Below are positions 1 to 8,235 of a DNA stretch of 64,000 nucleotides, in pieces. A model generated the notes under the pieces. It did no database searches. It was given only the letters and a program-made list of their open reading frames with translations, and was not told the DNA's origin. How positions within the stretch are numbered: position 1 is the stretch's first letter; each line of letters opens with the position of its first letter. Position numbers and translations under genes: made by a program. Source of the DNA: Chloroflexota bacterium (lineage in GTDB: Bacteria; Chloroflexota; Anaerolineae; UBA1429); assembly GCA_019873625.1 (NCBI GenBank), contig JAIOAW010000011.1, forward strand, positions 16,077-80,076. The letters are read 5' to 3'.

Positions 1-510
1 CCCGAGCCGACCATCCTTATGCCCACACCAACGAATACGCCCTATGGGGCGCCCAGCCCCACGCCCACCCGCACGCGCACGCCCACTTTCACGCCTGGTG
101 CGACGGGGGCCGCCACGGCCACGCCTACGCGCACCGGCCTGCCTTCGCCCACGGCCAGCCCCACTGCGACCGCGGCCGCCACCAGAGCGCCTTCGCCCAC
201 GGCGGGCGGGCCTGCGGGCCAACCCACCGTGCCGCCCACGGCGCCGCCGCAGGCCACCCAGGCAGGCCCCAGCACCCCCGCGCCCACCGCGACCGCGGCT
301 TGGACGGCCACGCCCACTTCGCTGGCTGCTGCGGCCCAGGCGCCCACCCTCGCGCCCCCTACCATACCGCCCACGCTGGAGGCGCAAGGGCAGCGCTCGC
401 CCCGGAATATCTCGCTCTGGGTAGCCATTGCGGCGGGGGTGATCTTAGCTGTGATCATCATCTGGGCTATTATGCGGCAAGAAAAGACCTCCGGCGGGGC
501 TGGAGAGTGA
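1..510 (+). CDS. Pro/Thr-rich membrane-anchored protein, C-terminal part
   Basis: The frame is open from base 1, so this is probably the C-terminal end of a longer protein; an ATG at 19 exists but has no clear ribosome site. Most of it is low-complexity Pro/Thr/Ala sequence built from 'PTPT' and 'TATPT' units, as in cell-surface spacer regions of Chloroflexi. It ends in one hydrophobic helix (about residues 130-152 counted from the ATG) followed by a short charged tail, which predicts a single-pass membrane anchor with the Pro/Thr part outside. The next gene is also secreted with a Pro/Thr linker. No catalytic domain is visible, so function is unknown. Confidence 0.6.
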   Translation, partial: PEPTILMPTPTNTPYGAPSPTPTRTRTPTFTPGATGAATATPTRTGLPSPTASPTATAAATRAPSPTAGGPAGQPTVPPTAPPQATQAGPSTPAPTATAAWTATPTSLAAAAQAPTLAPPTIPPTLEAQGQRSPRNISLWVAIAAGVILAVIIIWAIMRQEKTSGGAGE

Positions 511-562
511 AGAGACTCTCAGATTGGCCTCTCGGGATCACTGGCGAATGGGGGAGAACAAG

Positions 563-1327
563 ATGCACCAATTCGCTGCCGCGCTAAAGCCCTTGGGGCG
601 CCTTCTGCATTCGTTTTGGCTCGTGATCTGTGTGCTGGCCTGGGCAGCCCTAGGGGCTTTGGCCCCGTGGAACGAGCCCGCCTCGGCGAACGTGCCCCAG
701 GATGGAGGATCGTTCCCCGCCGGGCCTATCGGCTCGCAGAACGGTGCCGGCACGTTGCACATCCTGCCCAACCCTGCCTATGTGGATGTGGGGGGCACCG
801 TGACTGTGTACGTTTGGCTAGAGAATGCCGAAAACTACTATGGATTGGATTTTCGCTTTACCTTTGACAAGAACCGAGTAAGCATTCCGACGAACAAAGT
901 CAGCCCCCTGTGGGAGGTCTTTGATGAAGACAACCACTTTATTATCAGAAATGTGGTAGATAGCGTGGATTCTACTTACAACCGGCTGTGGTATGCCGTG
1001 ACGAACGTCAGCCCTGCGGAACCCTTCACGGGCACCGGACGGCTGGGCGCGATCACGTTTCAAGGCCTCTCCGAGGGGACGACAGTGCTTCATTTTATCT
1101 ACGCCCAAGGGGGGACGAAGAACGGCGATCCGCTCAACCCGATCACGGTAGATGGGAGCATCATCGTGCTTGGTCCTTCGCCCACCCCCACGGAGACGGC
1201 CACGCCGACGGCGACCCATACGCCCACTCTCACACCGACCCCGACGGCGACACCCGTATTGCGAAACAAGTTCATCTATATGCCGCTTATGTTCAAACTC
1301 AAGACGGTGACGTTCTTCACCCCATAG
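563..1327 (+). CDS. Secreted cohesin-like beta-sandwich protein
   Basis: The ATG at 563 is chosen over upstream starts (TTG 524, ATG 548) because GGGGGAG lies just before it. The N-terminus is a signal peptide with a hydrophobic core ending near 'PASA'. The middle part contains 'YVWLENAENYYGLDFRF', a pattern of cohesin or carbohydrate-binding type beta-sandwich domains, with alternating hydrophobic strands through about residue 205. A short 'PTPTETATPT' linker follows, then a hydrophobic tail containing 'YMPLMFK', similar to tails I recall on many secreted Chloroflexi proteins and possibly a sorting signal. Surface adhesion or carbohydrate binding is inferred; the domain assignment is by pattern only. 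Confidence 0.65.
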   Translation: MHQFAAALKPLGRLLHSFWLVICVLAWAALGALAPWNEPASANVPQDGGSFPAGPIGSQNGAGTLHILPNPAYVDVGGTVTVYVWLENAENYYGLDFRFTFDKNRVSIPTNKVSPLWEVFDEDNHFIIRNVVDSVDSTYNRLWYAVTNVSPAEPFTGTGRLGAITFQGLSEGTTVLHFIYAQGGTKNGDPLNPITVDGSIIVLGPSPTPTETATPTATHTPTLTPTPTATPVLRNKFIYMPLMFKLKTVTFFTP

Positions 1328-1372
1328 ATCGAGCGGCCTGAGGAACCCAAACCCTTCGAACTCGCCTGCGCT

Positions 1373-1400
1373 GCCGTGAGGATGTATAATTCCTCACGGC
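1373..1400. promoter_or_regulatory. Perfect 10-bp inverted repeat enclosing a TATAAT box
   Basis: The arms GCCGTGAGGA (1373-1382) and TCCTCACGGC (1391-1400) are exact reverse complements. They flank the 8-base centre TGTATAAT, which holds a consensus -10 box at 1385-1390. The site lies 37 bases before the ATG of the nucleotide-sugar dehydrogenase gene. No T-run follows, so an operator over a -10 box is more likely than a terminator. No good -35 box is visible, which fits an activator-dependent or extended -10 promoter. Confidence 0.55.
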
Positions 1401-1436
1401 GGTCGTTCTATCGCGATATGGCCCTTGTGGAGACCT

Positions 1437-2771
1437 ATGGAAGGCGAGATCTTTCTATCCCCTTTGGCCCAGCGTTTCCTCCGCAAACTTTCCGCCCGGG
1501 CTGCGCGCGTCGGCATCATCGGGCTGGGGTACGTGGGGTTGCCCCTAGCCATGGCCTTTGCGCGGGCGGGGGTGCGCGTCACGGGGGTGGATGTGGATGA
1601 GGCCAAGTGCGCCCGCCTGAACGCCGGCCAGAGCACGGTGGAGGATGTGCCCTCCTCCGCTCTTGCCGAGGCCGTGGCCCAGGGGCGCTTCTCCGCCACG
1701 GCGGATTATGCCGCGCTTGCCGAGTGCGATGCGGCAATCATCTGCGTACCCACGCCCTTGAGCAAGAGCAAGGCGCCCGATATCTCCTACATCCTTGCCG
1801 CCGCCGAGGGGCTGGCCCCACAGGTGCATGCGGGGATGCTCGTCGTCTTGGAGAGCACCACCTATCCCGGCACCACGGAGGAAATCCTCCTTCCGCGCCT
1901 CACGGCGCGCGGGTTTTGCATCGGCGAAGACGTCTTTCTCGCCTATTCACCCGAACGCGTGGACCCCGGCAACCGCCGCTATCACATCGGGAATACGCCC
2001 AAGGTCGTGGCGGGGTATACGCCGGCCTGCCGGGTGCTAGCCGAGGCGCTCTATGGCCTCGTGGTGGAGCGCCTCGTGCCCGTCTCCAGTTTGGCCGCCG
2101 CCGAGATGTGCAAAATCCTTGAGAATACCTTCCGCGCCGTGAATATCGGCCTGGTGAACGAGATGGCCCAAATCTGCCACCGTTTGGGGCTGGACGTGTG
2201 GGAGGTCATCGCCGCGGCGAGCACGAAACCCTTCGGGTTTATGCCGTTCTACCCCGGCCCTGGGTTAGGGGGCCACTGCATCCCCATTGATCCCTTGTAC
2301 CTCACCTGGAAGATGCGCACCCTGGGGATGCAGACGCGCTTTATCGAACTGGCGGATGTGATCAACGGCGAAATGCCCCACTATGTGGTAAGCCGCCTAC
2401 AAGATGCGTTGAATGAGGAGGGCCGGCCCCTCAAAGGGGCGCGCATCCTCATTTTGGGCGTGGCCTACAAGCGCGACGTGGGCGATGTGCGCGAAAGCCC
2501 CGCCTTGCCCATCATCGCCGCCCTGCGGGCGCGCCACGCCCAGGTCTCTTACCATGACCCTTACGTGCCCACGCTGACTTTGGAAGACGGCGAGCGCCTA
2601 GACGCGGTGCCCCTCACGGTCGAGGCGCTGGAGGGGGCCGATGCCGTGCTCATCCACACGGATCACTCGGCCTACGATTGGCCGTGGGTCGCCGCGCACG
2701 CCCGCCTTCTCTTCGATACACGCAACGCCCTGGCCGGCGTTCCAGCACGGGGCAACGTGGTACGCTTGTAA
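1437..2771 (+). CDS. UDP-N-acetylglucosamine 6-dehydrogenase-type nucleotide-sugar dehydrogenase
   Basis: This enzyme oxidises the C6 hydroxyl of a UDP-sugar to the uronic acid with two NAD+, supplying precursors for surface polysaccharide. The N-terminal Rossmann motif 'GLGYVGLPLA' is followed by a central helical domain and the active-site segment 'GGHCIPIDP', which holds the catalytic cysteine; the C-terminal UDP-binding domain contains 'ILGVAYKRDVGDVRESP'. Length (444 aa) is normal. The sequence resembles the WbpA/WecC-like branch more than UDP-glucose dehydrogenase, but the exact sugar is not certain. ATG 1437 has GGAG four bases upstream. Downstream RfbD and two GT2 genes support a role in glycan synthesis. 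Confidence 0.88.
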   Translation: MEGEIFLSPLAQRFLRKLSARAARVGIIGLGYVGLPLAMAFARAGVRVTGVDVDEAKCARLNAGQSTVEDVPSSALAEAVAQGRFSATADYAALAECDAAIICVPTPLSKSKAPDISYILAAAEGLAPQVHAGMLVVLESTTYPGTTEEILLPRLTARGFCIGEDVFLAYSPERVDPGNRRYHIGNTPKVVAGYTPACRVLAEALYGLVVERLVPVSSLAAAEMCKILENTFRAVNIGLVNEMAQICHRLGLDVWEVIAAASTKPFGFMPFYPGPGLGGHCIPIDPLYLTWKMRTLGMQTRFIELADVINGEMPHYVVSRLQDALNEEGRPLKGARILILGVAYKRDVGDVRESPALPIIAALRARHAQVSYHDPYVPTLTLEDGERLDAVPLTVEALEGADAVLIHTDHSAYDWPWVAAHARLLFDTRNALAGVPARGNVVRL

Positions 2772-2798
2772 GATGCATTGCATCGCGGAGAAAAAGGG

Positions 2799-3578
2799 AT
2801 GCACCGGACCCTGAAGCACCTTTGTTCGTTGGGCGCTCTTATGTTAGGCGCCCTCGTCGCCCTATTGGCTTGCACCACGCCAACGGAGGCGCCGGCGGGT
2901 GAATCTCCTCCCCTCGTTACGCCCCAAGCACTCCAGGCCTCGCGGCCCATAGCCCCTACGGCTACGGCCCCTCTTCCCTCGCCTGCCCCCACGCTGACGG
3001 TGCCTAGCCCTGGCCCTGCCTGGCCTCCGGCGGCGCTCCAAGTGCAGGCGGCCTTTGCGCAAGAGTTCGGCTTTGCGCCGGAACAGGTGCGCATCGCGGC
3101 CGTGGAACCGATGCAGTGGGAGAACGATTGCCTGGGCGCCCCGCTGCCCGGCGAGGCTTGCGGAAACGGCCCTCTCTCGGGCTACCGGGTGACCCTGCGC
3201 GTGGCCGACGAGGATTATGTCTACCACGTGGACGAATCGGGGCGACTCATCCGCCCGGCTACGCCGCCCAGCGCGCCGCAAGAAGGGCCTCTCCTCCTTT
3301 GGACGCGGGAAGATCCCTCGGGCTGCACGATGGCCCTCGTCGGGCCAAACGAGGTGCAGTTCGGCCCTTGCAGCGGCCCGGCCCTGCATCGCCCCCTTTC
3401 GAAGGCCGAAAAGGAGGCCTTACAGACCTTCGTGGCGCGCTATGGCGCGTTCGAATCTTCGACGGAAGGGGGGTTTGTGCAGTTGACCGGCCAGGGCGCG
3501 GCCCAACCCTCCCCTGAAGAGGCCCTGCATATGGCCAACTGGGCCAAAACGGTGGCCCAGATGTCCCCATCCCCCTAA
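2799..3578 (+). CDS. Lipoprotein with a conserved Cys/Trp domain, function unknown
   Basis: ATG 2799 has GGAG eight bases upstream. The N-terminus is a lipoprotein signal with lipobox 'LLAC', so Cys would be lipidated and the protein held on the outer face of the membrane. A Pro/Ala/Thr-rich spacer follows. The folded part starts near residue 75 and contains 'WENDCLGAPLPGEACGNG' followed by 'GYRVTLRVADEDYVYHVD'. I recall similar W-x-D-CLG...G-x-C...GY...Y-YH patterns in lipoproteins of Chloroflexi and cyanobacteria, but no function. The two cysteines probably form a disulfide. It ends 10 bases from the convergent nitroreductase gene. Confidence 0.7.
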   Translation: MHRTLKHLCSLGALMLGALVALLACTTPTEAPAGESPPLVTPQALQASRPIAPTATAPLPSPAPTLTVPSPGPAWPPAALQVQAAFAQEFGFAPEQVRIAAVEPMQWENDCLGAPLPGEACGNGPLSGYRVTLRVADEDYVYHVDESGRLIRPATPPSAPQEGPLLLWTREDPSGCTMALVGPNEVQFGPCSGPALHRPLSKAEKEALQTFVARYGAFESSTEGGFVQLTGQGAAQPSPEEALHMANWAKTVAQMSPSP

Positions 3579-3587
3579 ACGCCCCTC

Positions 3588-4178
3588 CTATGCCGTTCCC
3601 TCGCCCTTTGAGCGCCCCTTGCCGAAAGGCCACCAGGGTTTGCGCCTTCTCGGGGCGCGGGGAGCGAACTCCTGCCAATGGACGCGCGAGGCGTCATACT
3701 GCGTGCGGGGCGGTTTCGTCTCGGCCGGATGGCCCACATAGGCCACCCCGAGCGGGATGACGTGCTCTGGCAGGTTCACGAGCGAGGAGACGGCGCGCAC
3801 CAACAGGCCGATGGGGTAGATCCCCACCCACACCGAGCCTAGGCCCATCCCTGTGGCTGCCAGGAGGATGTTCTGCATCGCCGCGCTGCAATCGCAGATC
3901 CAGAAATCGCGCCCCGGCGCCGGGTAGGCGCGCCGCATATCCCCACAGACGACGATCGCGAGCGGGGCGTTGTAACGCCCGAAGGGCAATCGAGCGCGCA
4001 AGGCCTCCAAACGCTTCTCGTCGTTGATGACGACAAACTCCCAAGGGCGGCGGTTGCTCGCCGAGGGCGCGGCCATCGCCGCCTCGAGCAAGGCTTGAAT
4101 CTGCTCCTGTGAGACGGGCTCCGCCGTAAATTTGCGGATGCTTCGCCTCCGCTTGATGATTTCGAGGATATCGCTCAT
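3588..4178 (-). CDS. Nitroreductase-family FMN oxidoreductase
   Basis: A flavin enzyme of the NfsA/NfsB superfamily, expected to use NAD(P)H to reduce nitro, quinone or related substrates in the cytoplasm. The N-terminal 'RRRSIRKF' and 'APSASNRRPWEFVVI' are the FMN-binding signature, and 'GLGSVWVGIYP' fits the C-terminal FMN contact. Length of 196 aa is typical, with a basic C-terminal tail (RAPRRRKPW). The ATG at 4178 starts the conserved segment directly. It is a single minus-strand gene divergent from rfbD. The natural substrate cannot be told from sequence. Confidence 0.85.
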   Translation of the reverse strand: MSDILEIIKRRRSIRKFTAEPVSQEQIQALLEAAMAAPSASNRRPWEFVVINDEKRLEALRARLPFGRYNAPLAIVVCGDMRRAYPAPGRDFWICDCSAAMQNILLAATGMGLGSVWVGIYPIGLLVRAVSSLVNLPEHVIPLGVAYVGHPAETKPPRTQYDASRVHWQEFAPRAPRRRKPWWPFGKGRSKGEGTA

Positions 4179-4246
4179 CGCTCAGGACCGCCTTTCCATA
4201 TTTTGTTCAGCGTTCCAATTGGGGGTTTCTCTTTTCAAAACCCATT

Positions 4247-4274
4247 TTGCCCCCCTTGGGCGGGATGATATAAT
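4247..4274 (+). promoter_or_regulatory. Sigma70-like promoter for rfbD and glycosyltransferases
   Basis: TTGCCC (4247-4252) and TATAAT (4269-4274) are separated by 16 bases, about 57 bases before the rfbD ATG. The -10 box is a perfect consensus match. Confidence 0.55.
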
Positions 4275-4330
4275 GCCCCTGCATCGCCATCAAGCCGCCG
4301 CGCATCATCCTTGCCAGGAGATCTCTCGGT

Positions 4331-5167
4331 ATGCGCATCGCCATCACGGGGAGCACGGGCCAGTTGGGCCGGGCCCTGCAAGGGGCCTTGGCCGGCGAAT
4401 CGCTTCTACTCCTCAAGCGCCCTGAACAGGATATCACCCTCCTCGACCCCCTTATGGCGGCGGTGAAGGATTTTCAGCCGGAGGTCATCATCCACGCCGC
4501 CGCGATGACGGACGTGGATGGCTGCGAACGGGATCCTGACCTCGCTTATCGGGTGAACGTCCTCGGCACGCGGAATGTGGCCTTGGCCGCCCAAGCCTGC
4601 GGCGCGGCGCTCGTGTACATCAGCACCGATTACGTCTTTCGCGGCGACCGCGCCGAGCCGTATCGGGAGTATGATACGCCCGACCCGCAAAGCGTTTATG
4701 CGCGCACCAAGTGGTGGGGCGAGAACATCGTGCGAGACCTGACTACCCGCTTTTACATCGTGCGCGTCGCCTGGCTCTATGGAGATGGCCCCCGCAATTT
4801 CGTCAAGACGGTGCTGCGCCTGGCTGCAGAGCGCCCGGTTTTGAGGATGGTAACCGACGAGGTCGGTTCCCCCACCTATGCGGAGGACGTCGCACAGGCT
4901 CTGGCGCGCCTGGTGCGCGTGCCCGCCTATGGGATTTACCATCTGCCCAACGCCGGCGTCTGCTCGCGTTACGAGTGGGCCGCGGAAATCTTGCGCCTGG
5001 CTGGGCGCGACGAGGTGCGCCTGGAGCCGATGGAAAACTATCCGCGGCCGGCGCGGGTGCCCAAACGGGTGCACTTGCTGAACGTTTTTGGGAGCGAACT
5101 CGGCCTGGTTATGCGCCCTTGGCAGGAGGCCCTGGCGGATTATATGGAGCGCTTGCGGCATGGGTGA
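4331..5167 (+). CDS. rfbD: dTDP-4-dehydrorhamnose reductase
   Basis: RfbD performs the last step of dTDP-L-rhamnose synthesis, reducing dTDP-6-deoxy-L-lyxo-4-hexulose with NAD(P)H. The short-chain dehydrogenase fold is evident from 'GSTGQLGRALQ' at the N-terminus, 'YISTDYVFRGDRAEPY', the catalytic 'YARTKWWGE' (YxxxK) and the C-terminal 'RPARVPKRVHLLN'. Length of 278 aa is normal. The next gene, a GT2 glycosyltransferase, overlaps its stop by 8 bases, so the two are translationally coupled. RfbA, RfbB and RfbC are not in this window. Confidence 0.9.
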   Translation: MRIAITGSTGQLGRALQGALAGESLLLLKRPEQDITLLDPLMAAVKDFQPEVIIHAAAMTDVDGCERDPDLAYRVNVLGTRNVALAAQACGAALVYISTDYVFRGDRAEPYREYDTPDPQSVYARTKWWGENIVRDLTTRFYIVRVAWLYGDGPRNFVKTVLRLAAERPVLRMVTDEVGSPTYAEDVAQALARLVRVPAYGIYHLPNAGVCSRYEWAAEILRLAGRDEVRLEPMENYPRPARVPKRVHLLNVFGSELGLVMRPWQEALADYMERLRHG

Positions 5168-6125
5168 TCATCCCGGCGAGGCGCCGCGCGTCTCGATCAT
5201 CATCCCCAATTGGAATGGCCTCCACTGGCTGCGCCCCTGCTTGGATTCCCTTCGCCGGCAGACCTACCGCCGCTTCGAGGTCATCGTGGTGGATAACGCC
5301 TCGCAGGATGGCTCCGCCGAGGCCTTGGCACAAGAATACCCCGAGGTGCGCGTCTTGCGGATGGCGCGCAACCTGGGTTACGCGGGCGGTTGCAACGCGG
5401 GCCTTCGCGCAGCGCGCGGCGAGATCCTCGTGGTGCTCAACAACGATACGGAGGCCGACCCGGGCTGGCTGGCTGCCCTGGTTGAGGCGCTGGATCGCCA
5501 TCCGGAGGTGGGTTCCGTGGCCAGCCGTGTGATGATTTACGATCAGCCGCACCTCCTCAACGCCGCGGGCGACCTCTACCGGCGCGATGGCACGGCGGAT
5601 TCGCGCGGGGTGTGGCAGCCCTTTGGCCCCCCGTACGATGAGGAGGCCTATGTATTCGGGGCAAGCGGCGCCGCGGCGGCCTATCGCCGCCAAATGCTCG
5701 AGGAGATCGGCCTCTTTGAGGAGCGCTTTTTTATGTATTACGAAGATGTGGACCTAGCCTGGCGCGCGCAAAAGGCCGGCTGGAAGTGTCTCTACGTACC
5801 GGGGGCGGTGGTCTATCATCACCTGAGCGCCTCGGGCGGGGGGGCGCTCTCCAGTTATTATGTGGGGCGCAACACGCTGTGGGTGCTCGTGCGGCATTAC
5901 CCCGCTTCTCTCCTGCGCCGCAACTGGCGGGCCGTGCTCCGCGCGCAGAGGCGCATTGCCTGCCAGGCTTTGAGGGCCTGGCGAGGCGCGGCGGCGCGCG
6001 CTCGGCTGAAGGGCATCTTCGTGGGCGCGTTCACCGCCTGGATGTGGCTGGGCTATCGCCGCGCCCAGGCCCGCGCCACCCGCGTGGATGATGCTTATCT
6101 CGAAGGGATCCTCGAGGAGGTCTAA
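5160..6125 (+). CDS. GT2 family glycosyltransferase (rhamnosyltransferase-like)
   Basis: A GT-A fold enzyme that transfers a sugar from a nucleotide donor. It shows 'VSIIIPNWNG' at the N-terminus, 'VVDNASQDGS', the metal-binding 'LNNDTEADPGWL', and 'FFMYYEDVDLAWRAQKAGW', the catalytic-base ED region typical of the WcaA/rhamnosyltransferase subgroup. ATG 5160 overlaps the rfbD stop and begins just before the conserved domain; an earlier in-frame start at 5088 would put 24 unrelated residues in front. The C-terminus has amphipathic basic helices that may touch the membrane. Coupling to rfbD suggests, but does not prove, rhamnose as the donor. Confidence 0.88.
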   Translation: MGDHPGEAPRVSIIIPNWNGLHWLRPCLDSLRRQTYRRFEVIVVDNASQDGSAEALAQEYPEVRVLRMARNLGYAGGCNAGLRAARGEILVVLNNDTEADPGWLAALVEALDRHPEVGSVASRVMIYDQPHLLNAAGDLYRRDGTADSRGVWQPFGPPYDEEAYVFGASGAAAAYRRQMLEEIGLFEERFFMYYEDVDLAWRAQKAGWKCLYVPGAVVYHHLSASGGGALSSYYVGRNTLWVLVRHYPASLLRRNWRAVLRAQRRIACQALRAWRGAAARARLKGIFVGAFTAWMWLGYRRAQARATRVDDAYLEGILEEV

Positions 6126-6129
6126 TCGC

Positions 6130-6912
6130 ATGGCGGAACGCCCTTACCTTTCGGTGGTGGTGCCGTGCTATAACGAGAGCGCCAACTTGCGCCGCGGCGT
6201 GCTGGAAGAGATGCACGCCTACCTTGCCGCCCAACCCTACACCTACGAGGTGATCATCTCCGACGATGGCAGCACCGACGAGAGCCGCGCCCTCGTGGCG
6301 GAGCGCCTGCCGAGCCTGCCCCACTTTCGCCTCCTCGAGAACCCCCATGGCGGCAAGCCCTCGGCCGTGTGGTATGGCATCCAAGCGGCGCGCGGCGAAA
6401 TCGTCCTCTTTACCGATATGGATCAATCCACGCCCATCCACCAGGCGGCGCGCCTCCTTCCGGCCTTTGCCGAGGGGTATGACGTGGCTATCGGCTCGCG
6501 GGGCCTGGCGCGGGCCAACTTCCCCCTCTATCGGCGGATCGGCTCGGCCGTGTTCGGCGCCTTCCGAAGGATGCTTCTCCTGCGGCGCATCGCCGATACG
6601 CAGTGCGGCTTCAAAGCGATGCGCCTTGAAGTGGCCCGCGAACTCTTTCCTCGCCTAGAGGCCATCGCCAAGCCGGCGCATGTTACAGGGTGGAAGGTAA
6701 CCGCCTTCGATGTGGAACTTCTCTACCTCGCCGAACGGGCCGGCTACCGCATCGCCGAGCGCACCGTGGAGTGGGCCGATCGCGATGTGGCCCTCGGCAA
6801 GGGCAAGAGTTATTGGGCCGAATCTCGCGAGATGGCCGCTCAGGTCCTGCGCGTCAAGATCAATGCTTGGCGCGGCCTTTATGGCCCTAAAAAGCCCCCG
6901 CGTTCGAGTTAA
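6130..6912 (+). CDS. GT2 glycosyltransferase, polyprenyl-phosphate sugar synthase-like
   Basis: This resembles dolichyl-phosphate beta-glucosyltransferase and related enzymes that load a sugar on a polyprenyl phosphate at the inner membrane face. Visible motifs are 'SVVVPCYNESANL', 'ISDDGSTDES', 'NPHGGKPSAVWYGIQAARGE', 'FTDMDQSTPI' (DxD-type metal site) and 'DTQCGFKAMR'. Length is 260 aa with no C-terminal TM domain. AGGAGG precedes ATG 6130, which lies 4 bases after the previous stop, so it belongs to the rfbD-GT2 operon. Confidence 0.86.
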   Translation: MAERPYLSVVVPCYNESANLRRGVLEEMHAYLAAQPYTYEVIISDDGSTDESRALVAERLPSLPHFRLLENPHGGKPSAVWYGIQAARGEIVLFTDMDQSTPIHQAARLLPAFAEGYDVAIGSRGLARANFPLYRRIGSAVFGAFRRMLLLRRIADTQCGFKAMRLEVARELFPRLEAIAKPAHVTGWKVTAFDVELLYLAERAGYRIAERTVEWADRDVALGKGKSYWAESREMAAQVLRVKINAWRGLYGPKKPPRSS

Positions 6913-6924
6913 GGGAGGCGCGCG

Positions 6925-8235
6925 ATGTACTGGCGCTACGGCCCGTTCTTCATCCCGCTCATCTTGACGGCAGCCGTCAGTGGCTTTGTGGCCGCCTTGC
7001 TCTGGTCGCACCGCACTACGCCGGGCGTCAAGAGGATGATCGCCCTAATGGGTGCGTTATCCTTTTGGTCTTTGGCCTACGTTCTGGAACTGGGCTGCAC
7101 TCGCCTTGAGGATAAACTGTTCTGGGCGAACCTCATTTACTCGGCGCAGATGATCATCCCGGTTCTATGGTTCTATTTTGCGCTCGACTATACGGGCCAC
7201 TGGCGCTTTCTGCATAGGCGCCTTTACTATGCTTCCCTCTGGGGCATTCCCCTCCTCACTATCGCCCTGATTTGGACGAACCCCCTGCACAGCCTGGTGC
7301 GGCGGGCCATTTATACTCGGCACATCGCCGGGATGGACGTCTTTACCTTTGATTACGGCCCGTGGTTTTGGGTCTCCGTCGTGTGGGATTACCTCCTCCT
7401 CCTCGCAGGGTCCGTTCTCCTCATCCGCTCGACGCGCCAGCCCACGGCCATCCCTCGGAACCGGGCGATTCTGCTCATCGTGGCCGTGGCCCTGCCGTGG
7501 CTCGCCAATATCGAATACTCCCTGGGCCGGCACACCATCTGGCCGCTGGACCCCGCGCCCATCGCCTTTACCATCAGCGGCGTGATCATTGCCATCGGTT
7601 TTTGGCGGCTGGGGCTATTCGAACTCGTGCCGGCGGCGCGCCAGGCGCTCATCGAACAGATGGAGGATGGTTGGATCGTTACTGACCGCGAGGGGCGCAT
7701 TGTAGACGTCAACCAGGCGGCATGCCGCATCTTGGGGATGTTCGGGCCTGCCCAGATGATGGGCCGCCTGGTGCACGATCTCTTGCCCCTGCAAGCCGGC
7801 CCTGAACGAGGCCCCTTCTCCATCGCACTCCCCTCGACAGATGGTACCCAGCGCTATTACGATGTGCGCCGCGCCCCGCTGCGCGACCATGCGGGCCGCC
7901 GGGCGGGCGAACTCTTGGTCCTTCGGGAGATCACCGAGCGCGTGCGTTTTGAGGAGGAACAGGCGCGCCTCATCGCCGAACTGAACGAGGCCCTCGCCCA
8001 GGTGAAAAAACTGAGCGGCCTTTTGCCCATCTGCGCCATCTGCAAAAAGATCCGCAATGATGCCGGCTATTGGACGGAGGTGGAGGAATACATCGCATCG
8101 CACTCCGAGGCCGATTTCACCCACGGCATTTGCCCAGAATGTATGGCGCGCTACTATCCGGATTTGTTCGAAAATGAGGCGAAGGTCTCGCCTCAAGGCA
8201 CCTCTCCGGGAGAATCCTCTGATGATGACCTCTAG
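6925..8235 (+). CDS. 7TM-PAS membrane sensor with Cys4 tail, no kinase domain
   Basis: The first ~225 residues form about seven hydrophobic helices like the N-terminal 7TM region of some histidine kinases. A PAS domain follows (about 235-345; 'DGWIVTDREGRIVDVNQAA'), ending in a 'LREITERVRFEEE' linker into a coiled coil. In place of HisKA and HATPase domains it ends in 'LSGLLPICAICKKIRND' and 'HGICPECMARYYP', with C370, C373, C403 and C406 as a likely zinc site. I know this tail from PAS and receiver proteins of many bacteria, where its role is unclear. The protein likely senses a ligand or redox state, but its output is unknown. The GNAT gene overlaps its end by 14 bases. Confidence 0.8.
   Translation: MYWRYGPFFIPLILTAAVSGFVAALLWSHRTTPGVKRMIALMGALSFWSLAYVLELGCTRLEDKLFWANLIYSAQMIIPVLWFYFALDYTGHWRFLHRRLYYASLWGIPLLTIALIWTNPLHSLVRRAIYTRHIAGMDVFTFDYGPWFWVSVVWDYLLLLAGSVLLIRSTRQPTAIPRNRAILLIVAVALPWLANIEYSLGRHTIWPLDPAPIAFTISGVIIAIGFWRLGLFELVPAARQALIEQMEDGWIVTDREGRIVDVNQAACRILGMFGPAQMMGRLVHDLLPLQAGPERGPFSIALPSTDGTQRYYDVRRAPLRDHAGRRAGELLVLREITERVRFEEEQARLIAELNEALAQVKKLSGLLPICAICKKIRNDAGYWTEVEEYIASHSEADFTHGICPECMARYYPDLFENEAKVSPQGTSPGESSDDDL

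Noticed and set aside
3449..3457. GTTCGAATC resembling a tRNA T-loop
   Set aside because: It lies inside the lipoprotein coding sequence with no acceptor or anticodon arms around it. No tRNA was found in the window.
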